Assembly: GCA_030765065.1 (NCBI GenBank) | Contig: CM060983.1 | Coordinates: forward strand, 228,799,528 to 228,863,527 | Length of the DNA stretch: 64,000 nt | Source: Deroplatys truncata | Taxonomy: Eukaryota > Arthropoda > Insecta > Mantodea > Mantidae | Direction: 5' to 3' | Shown: piece after piece, positions 32,950-45,369 of the stretch | Position numbering within the stretch: position 1 is the stretch's first letter | Layout of the letters: every line of letters starts with the position of its first letter | Translations under genes and position numbers: made by a program | Notes under the pieces: model-generated | Database searches by the model: none | What the model saw: the letters and a program-made list of their open reading frames with translations, nothing else | What the model was told of the DNA's origin: nothing

Positions 32950-34855
32950 ATATAGTTCACAGCCTGTCATTTTATAAAATTCATACATTCTTTTTACTTG
33001 TTCCCTCAATACGTTATACTCATAAGGCAATTTAACTCTTTTATCTTTTTAACAATTCTTAACTAATCTTAGTGGAAAATTGGAGGTAAATATATAATTG
33101 AATATTTCATAAAAGGCATTCCACTTATCATTTATACTTACTGCAGCATAATGTAATTTTCTTGTGAGAAGCTTTCTATGAATTTTAATACCCTGCTATT
33201 TGAAATTATTAAAAGCACATATATTGTCATTGTTTTTAATTTCACAGTCGTGTATATCTATAACTTCAGCTCGATAGTCTGTTACATGTAATTTCTGTAC
33301 AAAAGCAGAATATTCAAATGGTGTTAAGTTTGTTATTACATGATCAATAACTGTTGCAGAGCTATCTGTAATTCTGATTGGACAATTTATTACTTCATGT
33401 AAGTGATAGCTATTCAATAAATCTTTTAGTTTATTTATACATGTCGTGGATTTTCCAAGTCCATATTTTTGTCTCCCATCACAACAATGTTATGATTTCT
33501 TTTTAACAATTTTTGGGAACATATTATTAAAGCAATTTAGAAAATCATCAGTTCCTGAAGCTGGGGATCTGTGTATACCTAATACATATATATCACCAAT
33601 GCTTAATGTAATTTTAACACCAGCTATTTCACAGGTCATTTCCTTCCACACCCCCGGCTTTTTGCATTTTTCTGCAGTAACTACTAGCTGCATTGTAATT
33701 ACCCATTTTAGTTATTTTTAAACAAGGCTCACTTAGACCATGTTCAGTTAAGATGGCAACATGTGGATTAATTCTTATTAACATATCCTCAACTAAATCA
33801 GTTTTATTCTGTAAATACTGAACATTTTGATGAATAACCCTAAATATAGTGTTAACTGTTATGTTACCTCTGTTGGACTCTGAATTTTGTAGTTTCCCAA
33901 ACTATTTCTCTTCCCCTCCTAACATTATTGTGGGCTTATTCTTTATCACATTAACTTGTTTACACAATTCGCTGGCTAGGAATGTTTTACCTGCTGAATT
34001 CAAATGTGTCCCAGGTTTAGTATGCATATTGCTGGATAGCCTATCTATATTTATCATTTTCACTTTAGGAAAATTTTAACCACTTATTTATTTTCCTGAT
34101 TTCCTTGTTTACACATGAATTTCTGTCAAGCTCATGTCGATGCGGAATATTGTAACTACAATATTAGCATTTTTTGAATCATTCAATTTTTCTAGCTTTG
34201 TTTTTGTAGCCATCATTTGAGCCGCCAATAATTATATTTACATCAGTTTTCTCACATAGTATGTCTTTTGTCACACACTTGCTTTTACATAACCTATTAC
34301 TCACATACATGTTCACTGCTAACCCTCTTGCATAACTGTCCCCGTGTATTACTACTTTCTTGCTCTTCCTTAGAATGCACCACATTATGGAACGGTCCAT
34401 TTTCTTCACTTAAAGGCATAAATGAGTTTGAGACGGTGATTTGATTAATGGCAGAGTTGTATGCCTTGCTGGTTTCTTAGGTTTTTGCCACATGCTAGTC
34501 TTAGGATCCTCTTCTTTATGCCACAATTGTAACATTGCATTTTCTTTCTTTAATGGTTAGAAGCCTTTTGCAACTCCTTGTGTACTATTTCTATGATTTT
34601 ATGTAATGATGCAATTGATTCACTGTCGTCATTTTTGCTAGCGACCACTTCACTTTTGCCATTGTGTTTATCGCTATATCTTGCCACTATTTCTGCATAA
34701 CGTGTTTCACCTTTATGTTGTTGCACACCTATATGTTTCTCCATATAAATGTTCTCATTTTCGTCATTATTTTTGGAAGATTCAATCATAATTACTAGAT
34801 TCTTTTTCACCATACTCCTAGTAATTACATTATCGGGTGCCATGTTGTTAAAAAA
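32950..34855 (-). mobile_element. LINE-C 5' half: SGNH-type ORF1 and AP endonuclease
   Basis: Minus strand, 5' to 3'. ORF1 starts at 34843 (MAPDNVITRSMVKK), then 34409-34179 carries an SGNH-hydrolase-like signature, VVIHGDSYARGLA with IIIGGSNDGYKNK, as in the esterase-like ORF1 of CR1-group LINEs. The endonuclease part follows: VYVLGIHRSP-like IYVLGIHRSPASGTDDFLNC (33570-33510) and MNSYHLHEVINCPIRIT with SSATVIDHVITNL (33417-33325), then a linker EYNVLREQVKRMYEFYKMTG near 33020-32960. It ends where the LINE-A2 tail begins. Frame breaks separate the pieces. Confidence 0.75.
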
Positions 34856-34859
34856 ACTG

Positions 34860-35127
34860 GCAATATGATTTTCAAATTAATTATTCCTTCGAAAATACTG
34901 GCTGAAAGTTGAGTGTTGACAAACTATTAAACGCTTTGAACACTACCAAAAATGATATAAAATATCAAAAGTCATATTTTAGTTCTTAGTGAAGCAACTT
35001 TGAAGTAAATTAAATTCAGATTTTAAAGAATGTATAAGTGATGCAGGACTTGGTTGTGTATACATGAGATAATATAATTGCTTATGGGTACGACAATGGT
35101 AAATACCTAATAAAAACTCTTGTTATA
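34860..35127. other. Unassigned intron DNA
   Basis: Nothing recognised. AT-rich, possibly LINE-C 5' leader. Confidence 0.4.
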
Positions 35128-36590
35128 TTTACATAACTTTCTCTACCACTATTGTTCATTTTTAACTTCTACAAACTATTCTTATAAAAGCTTAATCTAC
35201 TTCATGTTAATACAGATAAATGTTTACAGAAATAGTTAGATTACATTTTGTTGTGGGTACAAGTCAGATAGAGGAAACCAAATTGATATTTAGATGTTTA
35301 AAAGCAATTGGTATACTCCATCGCAGTGACCACTTTTGAAAAAATGACAAACTAATGATATCTCAGAAATGGCTGATACCAGAAAAAGAGATCTACAGTT
35401 TTTGTGTGTCACTAACAGTTTACCCATTACACAAAATCTTCTGACTGAAGAGGACTTCACAGGCTATTCCCACAATATTAAAGTTTTATATTTTATTTGT
35501 CTAGTCAATACCCTAAATGTATGATATATTAATAAAAATCTTTATGCACCATTTTACCATATAAAGGGTAGTTCCAGTTGGGGGGATTTTCTTGAAAATG
35601 TGTGTCATATCATTGGAAGATACTGAACTTAAATAACAAGTTTGGTATTTATCAAACATTTTGTTACTTTCTCTACTACAAAGAGTAAGTAGCAGAAGTA
35701 TTGCATCCCACCCAAAAATTTGATACCCAGATTTCACTGGAAATACATGCCCTGAATCCAAACAAAAGATTTTTGGAAATGTGTGTGTGCATGTGTGTGC
35801 ATACGCGCACACCACCCTTTACATGAAACATTTTTCAAAAGTTTTTATTTTCTCAAAAATGGCTCTTAACGACTTTGATTTAAATGTTTTTTGCTTAAGA
35901 TACTTTTATGGCAAATGAAATGTATATCTTGAATTTTCTGGTTTGGTGTTTATCTGACTGTTCGTTTCTGAGTTATGCTGTTCACAGATACACACACGGA
36001 CATGTTTCCAAAAATGCTTTTTTTGGATTCAGGGGGTCTCAAAACATGTATTTCCAGTGAAATCTCGGTATCAAAATTTTGGGTGGAATGCAATACTTCC
36101 CCTACTTACTATACGTAGTAGAGAAAGTAAAAATGTAGATCTCATTAAAATGTCGCATATTATGTCACATACATTTGTTTGGTGGAGTGGACCATTTCTG
36201 AGATATTCCTTGTTATTTGTTTCAATTTTCCAAATGGTAATTTATTTGTTTTTATATATCCTGGACACACACAGAATGGAATACTCCACATAACAACCAG
36301 CTCTTAAAACATTTGACAATCGCTTAAAGCCTACCATATTCCCCTTGCACAGCAATAAGATAGTGTCTGCAAATGTTTATCTCGATTAACATGAAGTGGT
36401 GGAGAATAAGCGTTTGTAAAAATAGTTAGTACAAGAGTAGAGATAGTCATGTGAGTGCAACACATTTTTTTTTCAGTTACGTTGTTTACAAACACAGGCA
36501 TACACATCCTTTTTTGGGCTTGGGTACTTCAAAACATGTATTTCTGCTGAAATCTGAACATCAAATTTTTGGGTGGTAGAGAAATTAAAA
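35128..36590. mobile_element. Composite of Helentron-like copies (X3), rearranged
   Basis: A diverged + oriented copy starts near 35128 (ttatatttacataactttct) and runs to about 35666. A copy in the other orientation starts at 35667 (ttactttctctactac). Within the latter, 35941-36130 is an inverted segment that contains its own hairpin end (tactatacgtagtagagaaa), after which the first orientation resumes to 36460 (gtcatgtgagtgcaacacat). A further partial copy lies at 36481-36590. This records several insertions or an internal inversion. Confidence 0.55.
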
Positions 36591-36756
36591 ATAGGTTAAA
36601 ATTTCAGTATATTAATGAAATCAAATAATCATGATTTAATGTAAGAGGTTGACTTGTCATTGTATGCTCATATTTGATATCCATGGATCAATTTGCAATT
36701 TTTGATCACCAAGTTTTAGAAAAGTTACTGATAAATTGCTCTAAAATTGTTTTTAT

Positions 36757-37710
36757 ACAGTATGTCCCCATCAAACCTCCTACATTTTAATTAATCATTG
36801 CCAGCAAAGTATGTGGAATTATGAACTGTGAGTGGAACAAAAGAGAAACTCAAAGAATTTATTAAATTTCATTGTTACACACTAAACCACCTCTGTATGA
36901 GCACCATTGGTAGCATGAATATCAAGTCTGTATTTGATTTCATGCCACATTCTGTTGCAATTGTGTCAAAGATACGGATCCGTGAATGTTGAAGAGCTTG
37001 TACTGTAGTTACACACTCATAGCCCCAGAGGAAGAAGTCTGGCCATGTCTAACCCAACAAGCAAGGGAATTGTGAACATCCTGGCTAAAAGATTACATGA
37101 GGTTGCAGATCAACTACCTGGAGGTACCAGAACAGTTCCAACATGTCTTCGTATACTGGGCCAGTTACTGAATTCTCATCGAAGAAAAAAGGACGAATAC
37201 TTTTGTTCTTCTTCAGACCGCACCAAATGTTTACTTTTGGGTTATCCTGGGCATGTTCATGACAGATATGTGGATTTTGCATGCCCCAGATCCTTACATT
37301 GTGCCAATTGACAGATCCTGATACATGAAACGTTGCCTTGTCTAAAAAGAAGACACTTTCAAGAAATTGAGGGTCCCTGTCAATACGATCAATAGCGAAT
37401 GCCCGTCATCATGTGATCTGGTTTTATTTTTTGAACAATTTACACTTTGTAGGGTAAAAACAAAGCTGCTTATGAAGCACTCGATGCAGAGTTGATCTTG
37501 GCACACTGAAATGTTGGGATGCATGGCAAATTGAGTTTTGAGTACTTCTCTGAAATCCTGCTTTAATCTCTTCAATCCTCTCTTCTGTAACGTGTCAACA
37601 AGAACCTCTGATTGTTTCTTAACACTTCCAGTTGCCAGAAATTTCTGACACCATGCATTAATGGTTTTTCTATCAAATGCACCTCTTATCATGATTTCAG
37701 CATTACTGAG
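36757..37710 (-). mobile_element. Mariner-type transposon relic
   Basis: Minus strand: MIRGAFDRKTINAWCQKFLA with TGSVKKQ (from 37692), a gap with unrelated or decayed frames, then MQNPHICHEHAQDNPKVNIW, RPFFFDENSVTGPVYEDML and DLQPHVIF (37282-37085), and a decayed end with WGYECVTTVQALQ. These are blocks of the same HTH-containing mariner-type family as 19320-20609. A terminal sequence cagtatgtccccatcaaacc follows TA at 36757-36758; the opposite terminus is not recognised. Inactive. Confidence 0.72.
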
Positions 37711-38099
37711 AATGACTATGGGATATTTCTAGATGTGTGGTTTGAAATGTATAAATCAAAGATGGAGCAATTGATGAATTGATAATATTACATTTCAGAT
37801 CTGGGTGTAACAGTGGCGAAGATTTTGGTCGTCAGTCAATTGAAAGTGGCTTTTGAATCACATATAGCCAAGTTAGAAAAATTTACACCCAAATAGCAGA
37901 CATATTTGGTGCGTGTTATACAGGAAATGATTGTGCAATTTCATTAAAGCCTTGCACAGTCTGTCCTATTAGTTCCAAAGCAGATGGATATCCTTTGCTA
38001 TCAAACAGTATTATTGGTGAATCTAAGAACTGTGACTGGAGACAGATCAGATACTAGATTGTAATCATAAACAGAGGTGACAGATTCTTCAGACTGTTC

Positions 38100-39450
38100 A
38101 TTTAAGATATGATCAGTTGCTAAATTGTAGAGAGCTACATCCCTCAAAGTGCACACCGCTAGATAGAATGACTATCTTTGTGCTCTATGATATCTATAAT
38201 GTTGCTTTGATTTCAGATGGGAATATAGCACAATTTGTAGGATTAATCAGAGGATATGAGTCATTGTGTTGGCCCAGTGGCTTTTTATGTCTTGGAATGT
38301 GCGCAATGCCAAGTAATAGTAATTCTGATTCAGATACTAGTGCAGCAAAACAATGGGTGCAATTGCAAGTAGTGGACAATGTAACTTCAGCTCCACCAAA
38401 ATATCCATTTGTCTGCCTCTAGCAGTGACATCACTCAGTTTCTCAGCCTACTAGATCTAATAAGAAAGGTACAGCAATGAAATCCTACTACAAGTGATGG
38501 AATGTGCATTTTCTTGGCAATAACTATTTTACAGAGTATAATAATCTGGAAATGAGAGGAGAAGCAGTATTGGTGAAAACATCTTTGATTGTAACTCCGT
38601 TTACTGTATTAAAGAAATATCTACACTTCTCCAACAATGAACATTACGACTCTGAAATGCACCCTTGAATAAAATTTGGAATGTGTAAAGCATTTAGAGC
38701 AGAGAGGTGTTATAATAGATGCAAGTTTGATGATTGGGATGGATGCCATTGAAACTGCTAGGTGTGGTGTACATGCTGTGTGAATCAAAGATGTGGTACA
38801 TATGCTGGAAAGGAAACACTTGTCAATGTCATCCCAGGTTGTTACGACTTTGATGAAACTGTTGCTGGGGAATGGGTATTGGTGTAACAACCGACGACTT
38901 GTACACATCACCCCAGCTGGCGTACACAACAGAACTGATATCTATGAGACAGTATGGATGTCAGAGAAGGAAGTGCTAAAGAAAGAAATAGTCGCCTGTC
39001 AGAGGGGCAAAGCAATGGAAGGATGTAGTACTTCTCAGCACCATTCATAATCCAAAGATGTTGAAAAAGAATGATGAATATAAACCCCAGGTTGTTATAG
39101 ACTACAGCTACACATTGGGAACACCAATGGAGTAGATCAACACCTAACAGCACTCCTATACCACATAAAAGAAGAAAGGGGTACTACAAGAACATTTTTT
39201 TCTCTTGAATTAGCATTATGGAATTCATACACCCAGGGGTAAAGAAACTCCTCTCCAGTATAGGATGTCAGCCATTCGTAAGACATTAAAAAAATATCCC
39301 CTGGGAGAAGCACCACAGAGCAACATTTTCCTGAAGTCAGCTGCTATGTGTAGCCATGTGAAAGATGCAAGAAAATTACAAGAGAGAGCCATATTATTGC
39401 CCATACTGCAACATTCCATCCTGCTTTCATGTCTATCACACTATAGCTAA
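38100..39450 (+). pseudogene. piggyBac-type transposase relic
   Basis: Readable blocks in order: LHPSKCTPLDRMTIF (38140-38190), VVTTLMKLLLGNGYWCNN (38835-38895), EVLKKEIVACQRGKAMEG (38970-39025), STIHN-like TIHNPKMLKKNDEYKPQVVI with DYSYTLGTPME (39040-39135), FFSLELALWNSY (39198-39235), and a C-terminal cysteine region PCERCKKITRESHIIAH (39355-39405). The order follows piggyBac transposases: the DDE core, then VIDYNxxMGGVD, LALWNSY and the Cys-rich end. Many frame changes and stops; no ends identified. Whether 37800-38100 belongs to it is unclear. Confidence 0.6.
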
Positions 39451-40596
39451 CATTTAAGTGAAGTGTGTTTATGTAACATTTTCCTGTTCTTTTTTATTAT
39501 TGCAATATAATAAAGTAAAATGTAAGAAACCTGAGAATACTCAGGCTAATAGAAAGTCATTAAAACCCATTTTTGTTTCTACATATTGTTGCGTGTGTTT
39601 TTACTCTGATTCCTACAAATAACATGCTAATTACAAAATGCAAAGAAAGAAATGTGATGTATTTGTACTGTTTCTCAGAAAATAATGGGAACATTAAGTG
39701 GTTAAAAGCATGTGTGAGTTTTTGTTCTTTCACTTGTATGAAAACGGAGTAGTTTCTATAGAATCTGGCATTTCAGAAAAGAAATCAAGCATTGTTATCT
39801 CCTAAGATGGAACCGATGATACCAATAGTAAATAGAGTCTACTTTCTATGAGATAATTATTGAATTAAAATTTCTAATTAAACTTGCAGATACTATACAT
39901 AAATTAGAACAGTAGATGTCCAAACTCAGAAACGTTGTATGTGACCTTGAGGACACAGCTGTATATGGAGAAGTAGTTGAAATTCCATGTCAGTTTAAAC
40001 TTTAATATCTCTAATATGCTTTAGATGTTATATCATTGCATAGGCACCTTTAGATATTATAACAATAAGTACATTCAGATAGGAAGCTCTACAATATCAC
40101 AGCAGTGTGTTTGTTAACAATGCTGCTTGCTACACATACAAGAGTTTCAGCACTAATGAAAGAGCCGCAAGAGACAAGTTTTTTATTTGTACTCATTAAG
40201 TTTGCTTTTTTGTGCATTGCCTCATGGAAGTATGTGGTTTTCAGTGACTAGTGAAGTTATAAGGTTTTCCTTGCTTGGCATCAAATTAAACCATGCATAT
40301 GCATAAACAATTAAACAATATTTCAAGGTAAATGTCCGCCAACAATGCTGCACAGAGCGTAACTGCACTTGCTCAATACGCACTTCTCATTAAGGCATTA
40401 TAAAAGCTTCTGTGCAGCACTCCAGTCAGATAAAGTGATTGTCAGTCATGTGTTAAGTCAGTGGGAAATACAATATGTTAATGAATTTGTATAATTTTGG
40501 TTTGATACCTAAATGCACAGCTTTTAATAATAATAGTTTGTTATAATATATATCTATTTACATGTTTGTGATAAATGTCCCAATTTTGTTGTTCAG
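39451..40596. other. Intron sequence before exon c, nothing recognised
   Basis: No coding similarity or repeat seen. It ends with a pyrimidine-rich acceptor at 40580-40596. Confidence 0.6.
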
Positions 40597-40798
40597 AATG
40601 AGAATGCTGCATGGACGTAAAATCAGGCAGACCATTATGATGGCACCTAATAAGCTGGAGAGTAATGGTTGTGAAGAGTCCAATGATATAGCAGGAGTTG
40701 AAGGAAAGGGGAAGGATGGAGATGATGAAGATGACAATGATGAAGATGCAGAGGATGCTGAAAGTGGCAATGAAAGTGAAGGAACACAACCTGAAGAA
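40597..40798 (+). CDS. BAZ2/toutatis-like gene, exon c (acidic linker)
   Basis: Starts after an acceptor ttttgttgttcag (AG 40595-40596) and ends before GTAAGG (40799). Its first base A completes Lys with AA of exon b, giving the sequence KIRKMRMLHGRK, which matches the BAZ2 pattern KLRKLRIIHAKK. The rest is basic (RKIRQTIMMAPNK) and then strongly acidic (GDDEDDNDEDAEDAE), a low-complexity linker between the WHIM segments. It has 67 full codons, ends in phase 0, and has no stop. Confidence 0.88.
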
Positions 40799-41310
40799 GT
40801 AAGGAAATTGAGTAGAATCATCAATATAATGTTAATAATTAACCTGCAAAAAGAATTTCTGTAATATGATATCACCTGGTGAAAATGTAAGAGAACTTTC
40901 TTAAACATATTTTCTAAACGAATGATATGCAACATATATATTTAAATCAACAAAATGTAATACTTTTAAACGATAGCATGTGTTCTGGGGGAATCTCAAT
41001 TGGGTGGAGTTACGAAAATAGGGTTTTTTCTGGGTCTTTGCTGTAATCTGAAAAGACAAGGATCAGAGAGACCTCATCTCTTTGAAATTCCAACTTCATC
41101 ACTTTATTTTTAAATACCTCATAATGCAATTAATGAAAATGGTGGTTTTAAAAAGAAAAATGTAGATATTCTGTATCATTTAAGTGCCAAAGGTTATGGA
41201 CTATGTTCTGAAAGAGTAAAATAAGTGATTCACATTACTTTACAGTACTCTGATTTATAACAAAATGTTTGTTTTCTGTATGAGACATTTGTATAAGTCA
41301 TTTGTTTTAG
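40799..41310. other. Short intron between exons c and d
   Basis: 512-bp intron with a GTAAGG donor and tttgttttag acceptor. Free of recognisable transposons, unlike the two long introns. Confidence 0.8.
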
Positions 41311-41598
41311 GAAGAAGATAAAAATTTGACAGCAGAAGAGCTGAATCGTAAAATGGAACGCTTGGTGCGCCAATGTGATAACTCAGTACAGGCTATTAAT
41401 ACCTCAGCACAACAGCTTCGAGCTTTGTGCTTCGGCCAGGATAGGTTTTGGCGGCGCTATTGGTCTTTACCCTGTGCTGGTGGTGTCTTTGTGGAGGCCA
41501 TGGAATCAGCTGAGCCTGAACTTTATAATGAATGGGAGGAAAGTGGGGATCAGATGGAAAGCAAGGTTTCATTTCAAAAAGGGAAACTCTCCATACAG
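41311..41598 (+). CDS. BAZ2/toutatis-like gene, exon d (WSD/WHIM3 region)
   Basis: Phase 0 at both ends, 96 codons, AG at 41309-41310 and GTAATT at 41599. It encodes EELNRKMERLVRQCDNSVQA and then LCFGQDRFWRRYWSLP with AGGVFVEAMESAEPE. BAZ2 proteins have the same signature (FGQDRYRRRYWxLPxCGGIFVEGMES), the conserved end of the DDT-WHIM module in ISWI-partner proteins. The remaining gene (PHD finger and bromodomain in this family) is expected downstream on the + strand but is not recognised by 64000. Confidence 0.94.
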
Positions 41599-44024
41599 GT
41601 AATTAATTTTCCTTCTAGATATAGGCTGTTTAAAGAGCAGTAGGCTTAAACATTTTAATGATACACGGATTTTGCTGTAGTAACGTTAAATCAGAATTTG
41701 TTCCAACTGTGTGTAAGATATTGCAGATCTACAGTCAACATCTGATTATAGCATAAACCAACATTGCAGTTTGTTTTAATGGTGAAGAATGAGTAAATAC
41801 AGAGCATGTTTTCTAACCGGTTCTATTCCCTCTCCATGTGCCAGTTGACACCAATCCTGTGTTGTACAGAGGCACTGCTATGTTAGTGTGTATGATTCCT
41901 GTGACTTCAAATATTCGCTGCTGTTCATGCACCTTGCATAGAAACAGTCCGTAATCTTGTGAATAGAGTTACGGAAATGGGATCTAAGAAAGTAAATTGC
42001 CATATTCTTACAGTGGAAAAACTTGATGACACAGAAAAGTTAAAATGAAGTTCAAAGAAATCTCTGAGAAAGCTTGCTCAGGTATGCCACTAAACTTTTA
42101 AAATGAAAACCCTGTAAGATATCTATAGTTCAGGAATTGAAACCACACAGTAAGTGAGTAGAGTGGGTGTTGGATAAAGTTAATGATCATACTATTGATT
42201 TGCATTTAAATTTTTTTATGGATAGAGCATAGTATTTTTTACATGGCCAGAAGAATTAAGTGTGTTAAGACAAATTTTGTTAAAAGGTGTAAGAGTTGTG
42301 TGATGTACAAGGACATCATTTCCAACATCTTCTGTGCCAAGTTATGTGCTTATTGTGGTTATAATTTGCAGGAGAAATCGGTACGTTTGAATTTAAGGGG
42401 TCATTAACATGTGATCCTGCCAGCAAACAGTGTGCTTCCCAAAAATTCCCGTTAGAGCAGCCATGCATGCAAACGAAGACTCTGTATTTATAATTTAGAG
42501 CCAGTTATCCTAACTAGTAACACACTTGCATACCATTGGAGTATAATAAATATCGCTCTTATAGATTACTGGCTGGATAAAACCTTTCCTGCTTTGGTAA
42601 TAGTTCTGCTCATGATACATGATATAGCCACTCTATTTCTTCTTCAAATAACTATATGTAAGCAACATAGCACTTTTTTTTCTCATAGGATTGTCCATAG
42701 CAAGTGGTTGTTTCCATAGCGTTGTGTGCAAAAACCATTTCTGGCATACCCCTTTTAATTTAGTATGCCTTTTTAGCTCTTTTGCCCCCCTCATACTGCA
42801 CAGTTCCTTCCAGTTTTTGGGCTCCTACAAAAGTAAACATATGTTAGTGTTTTTAGCATGGTCGACATATGAACATGGCTGCACAATACAGATCAAAGTT
42901 TTAGCATGCTGTTTGAAGTTAACTTTTATAAATTTGAATTTCACACCTTTACAGGATTTCCATATAACTAGTACATAACTCTTACTTTAATTTTTTTCTT
43001 CAATTTTATTAATATGTACTCACTTTCTTTACTTCAGTAAAATGCTCTTGGCAACGTAACATAAAATTCTTATGACAACTTTTATATTTGTTTGCATAAT
43101 TGTACCTATTCTAGTAATGCACTTTACAATGACTATTATATACTAAATATATCTGTCTGTTGCTGCTACAGAGCATAAAGTGACTATAAATTCAAATTAG
43201 ACGGTTTACAATTAAAGTAGGTACACTAAATGTCCTATTAGATTAGTTGTTATATCTTAGATTGCTCATAGTATTACTTTGTTGTAAGACAATTTCTTCA
43301 CAACTTTCACACTCTCTAGTATGCTGAGAATATTCACTGCATCTTTTGACAAGTGTGTATATGATTTTCCTCTCCAGCATCTGACCAGATTCGCTATCGT
43401 GATCAGAAAATTCAGATGATGAGTGAGATTCATTTTCAATCTCCACAAGCCATTTCATTATTTTCTGTTCTTGGCATTATAGCGAAGATTAACATGGGAC
43501 AATGTAAAGCATGAACCCCAGAAAGAATAATATGATAACCCGACAATGGTCTACATGTGAGTGCTGCATGCAGTTTGGTACACATGTTACTTCTTTAATT
43601 TGTAGGGTGCTGAAATTTCAAAAAGTTCTGTAGCATACATAAACTTGCTCTATTACCATCGTATGAAAGGTATACATAGTCTCCATTTTATTTTAAAGGT
43701 AGATAAGATAACCAAGTTTGAAAATGAAAGTGAGCACGTCACTCGCATATCGACCAATTGGGTTAACTATGGTTGTATCACTGCATTTCTTCTTTAATTA
43801 TTTTCTAGGCAAAAAAGTGTGGGTTTTGTCGGACTATTTTGAAAGACTAGGAAGGAATGGGAGTTTTCTTCAGTGTCACAGCTTTCGTATTTTCTTTCAT
43901 TAAGCAATTTTCACACTTTTACTAGAAGAAGTTTACAGGACCAGTTTCATAGGAATGTTCTGAAGACAAACCAGCTGTTTTGGATAGAGTAAAATCATTT
44001 TCTTCAGCAATGCTTTGAATCAAC
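41599..44024. other. Intron sequence, nothing recognised
   Basis: 2.4 kb with no convincing coding similarity or repeat. Short open frames show no conserved motif. Confidence 0.55.
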
Positions 44025-44089
44025 ACAGTAAGTTTAAAATAAAGAGAGTTGCGGGTTGTTACACTACATCACTAAAATATTCTTACTTG

Positions 44090-44125
44090 AACGCGTTTCG
44101 GGAGACGGCTTGTTCCCATCGTCAG
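44090..44125 (-). ncRNA. Hammerhead ribozyme motif (PLE-A4 left arm)
   Basis: Minus strand CTGACGA, GGGA/TCCC, GAAA, ACGCGT, T. Confidence 0.65.
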
Positions 44126-44554
44126 CATGTTCTCAACTGATTTTTCCCGTCATTGTCTGGGGAATGTGTGTGACTAGTGGTGTTCTCTGGTGCTGGGCTG
44201 ATGAACCTCCAAAGGCTGCTGGGTGGTGGCAGTTCAAAATTCATTAGGTGATTCCTGTGTTTGACAATATGTATTTTTTCCCAGATGTCCAATTCATTGC
44301 TGCCTGTTGATCGGTTTTAAGAGTTTTATGTTCGGAGTGATATCATGGTTTGAAGACCAGAAATGAGGTGCTACTGCTGATTTATCTGGCTGCTTTTGGT
44401 AAATGCATCTCATATGCTCTTTAAGTCTTATTTCAAGATTTCAGCACATCAGGATCATCAGAAATAATGCACACAACAAACTAACATTCGGCATTTACAG
44501 AAAACCAATGCACACAGAAAATTATATTAAAAACAATAGCTACAATCCTACACT

Positions 44555-44598
44555 GTGGCTTGTGTTAACACAATGTGTATTGTGTTAACACAAGCCAC
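44555..44598. repeat. Perfect 20-bp-arm hairpin inside PLE-A4
   Basis: Left arm 44555-44574 and right arm 44579-44598 are exact reverse complements with a gtgt loop. The arms contain gttaac. Other PLE-A copies read straight from tcctac to aagccacaaac, so this is an extra insertion that copied the neighbouring aagccac in reverse. Confidence 0.92.
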
Positions 44599-45333
44599 AA
44601 ACATGCAATTTTAAATAGTATTACAAACAGGTTAGTACATATACCAATGGAGAAAGAGGAATACCAGAAAGAATACCAACACATTATCAACATAGCCACT
44701 ATGAATGGATACCAGAAAAAAACAATAGTTAAGAAGATAAAAAGGTTTGAAAGACAGAAATACATCCAACAAATGACTACGTTACTCAGACAACAAAAAC
44801 CACAAGCATATAGAAAATTCACTTATCACCCTTGGAGACATCATAAATTTCAAAGGATCTTCAAGAAATACAACATCACCCTGTCTCCACAGAATAACCA
44901 CAAATACAGAAACTACTATGCAACAGAACAAAAGATCCTATCCCCAACGATAAATCAGCTGGTATATATCAAATTGATTGTAATGAATGTAACCTGGTAT
45001 ACATAGGAAGAACCAAAAGAAATCTTGAAATAAGACTTAAAGAGCATATGAGATGCATTTACCAAAAGCAGCCAGATAAATCAGCAGTAGCACATCATTT
45101 CTAGTCTTCAAACCGTGATAACACTCCGAACATAAAACTCTTAAAACCGATCAACAGCAACAATGAATTGGACATCTGGGAAAAAATACATATTGTCAAA
45201 CACAGGAATCACCTAATGAATTTCGAACTGCCACCACCCAGCAGCCTTTGGAGGTTCATCAGCCCAGCACCAGAGAACACCACTAGTCACACACATCCCC
45301 CAGGCAATGACGGGAAAATCAGTTGAGAACATG

Positions 45334-45369
45334 CTGACGATGGGAACAAACCGTCTCCCGAAACGCGTT
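45334..45369 (+). ncRNA. Hammerhead ribozyme motif (PLE-A4 right arm)
   Basis: CTGACGA, GGGA/TCCC, GAAA, ACGCGT, T; helix I acatg/caagt with one mismatch. Confidence 0.65.
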
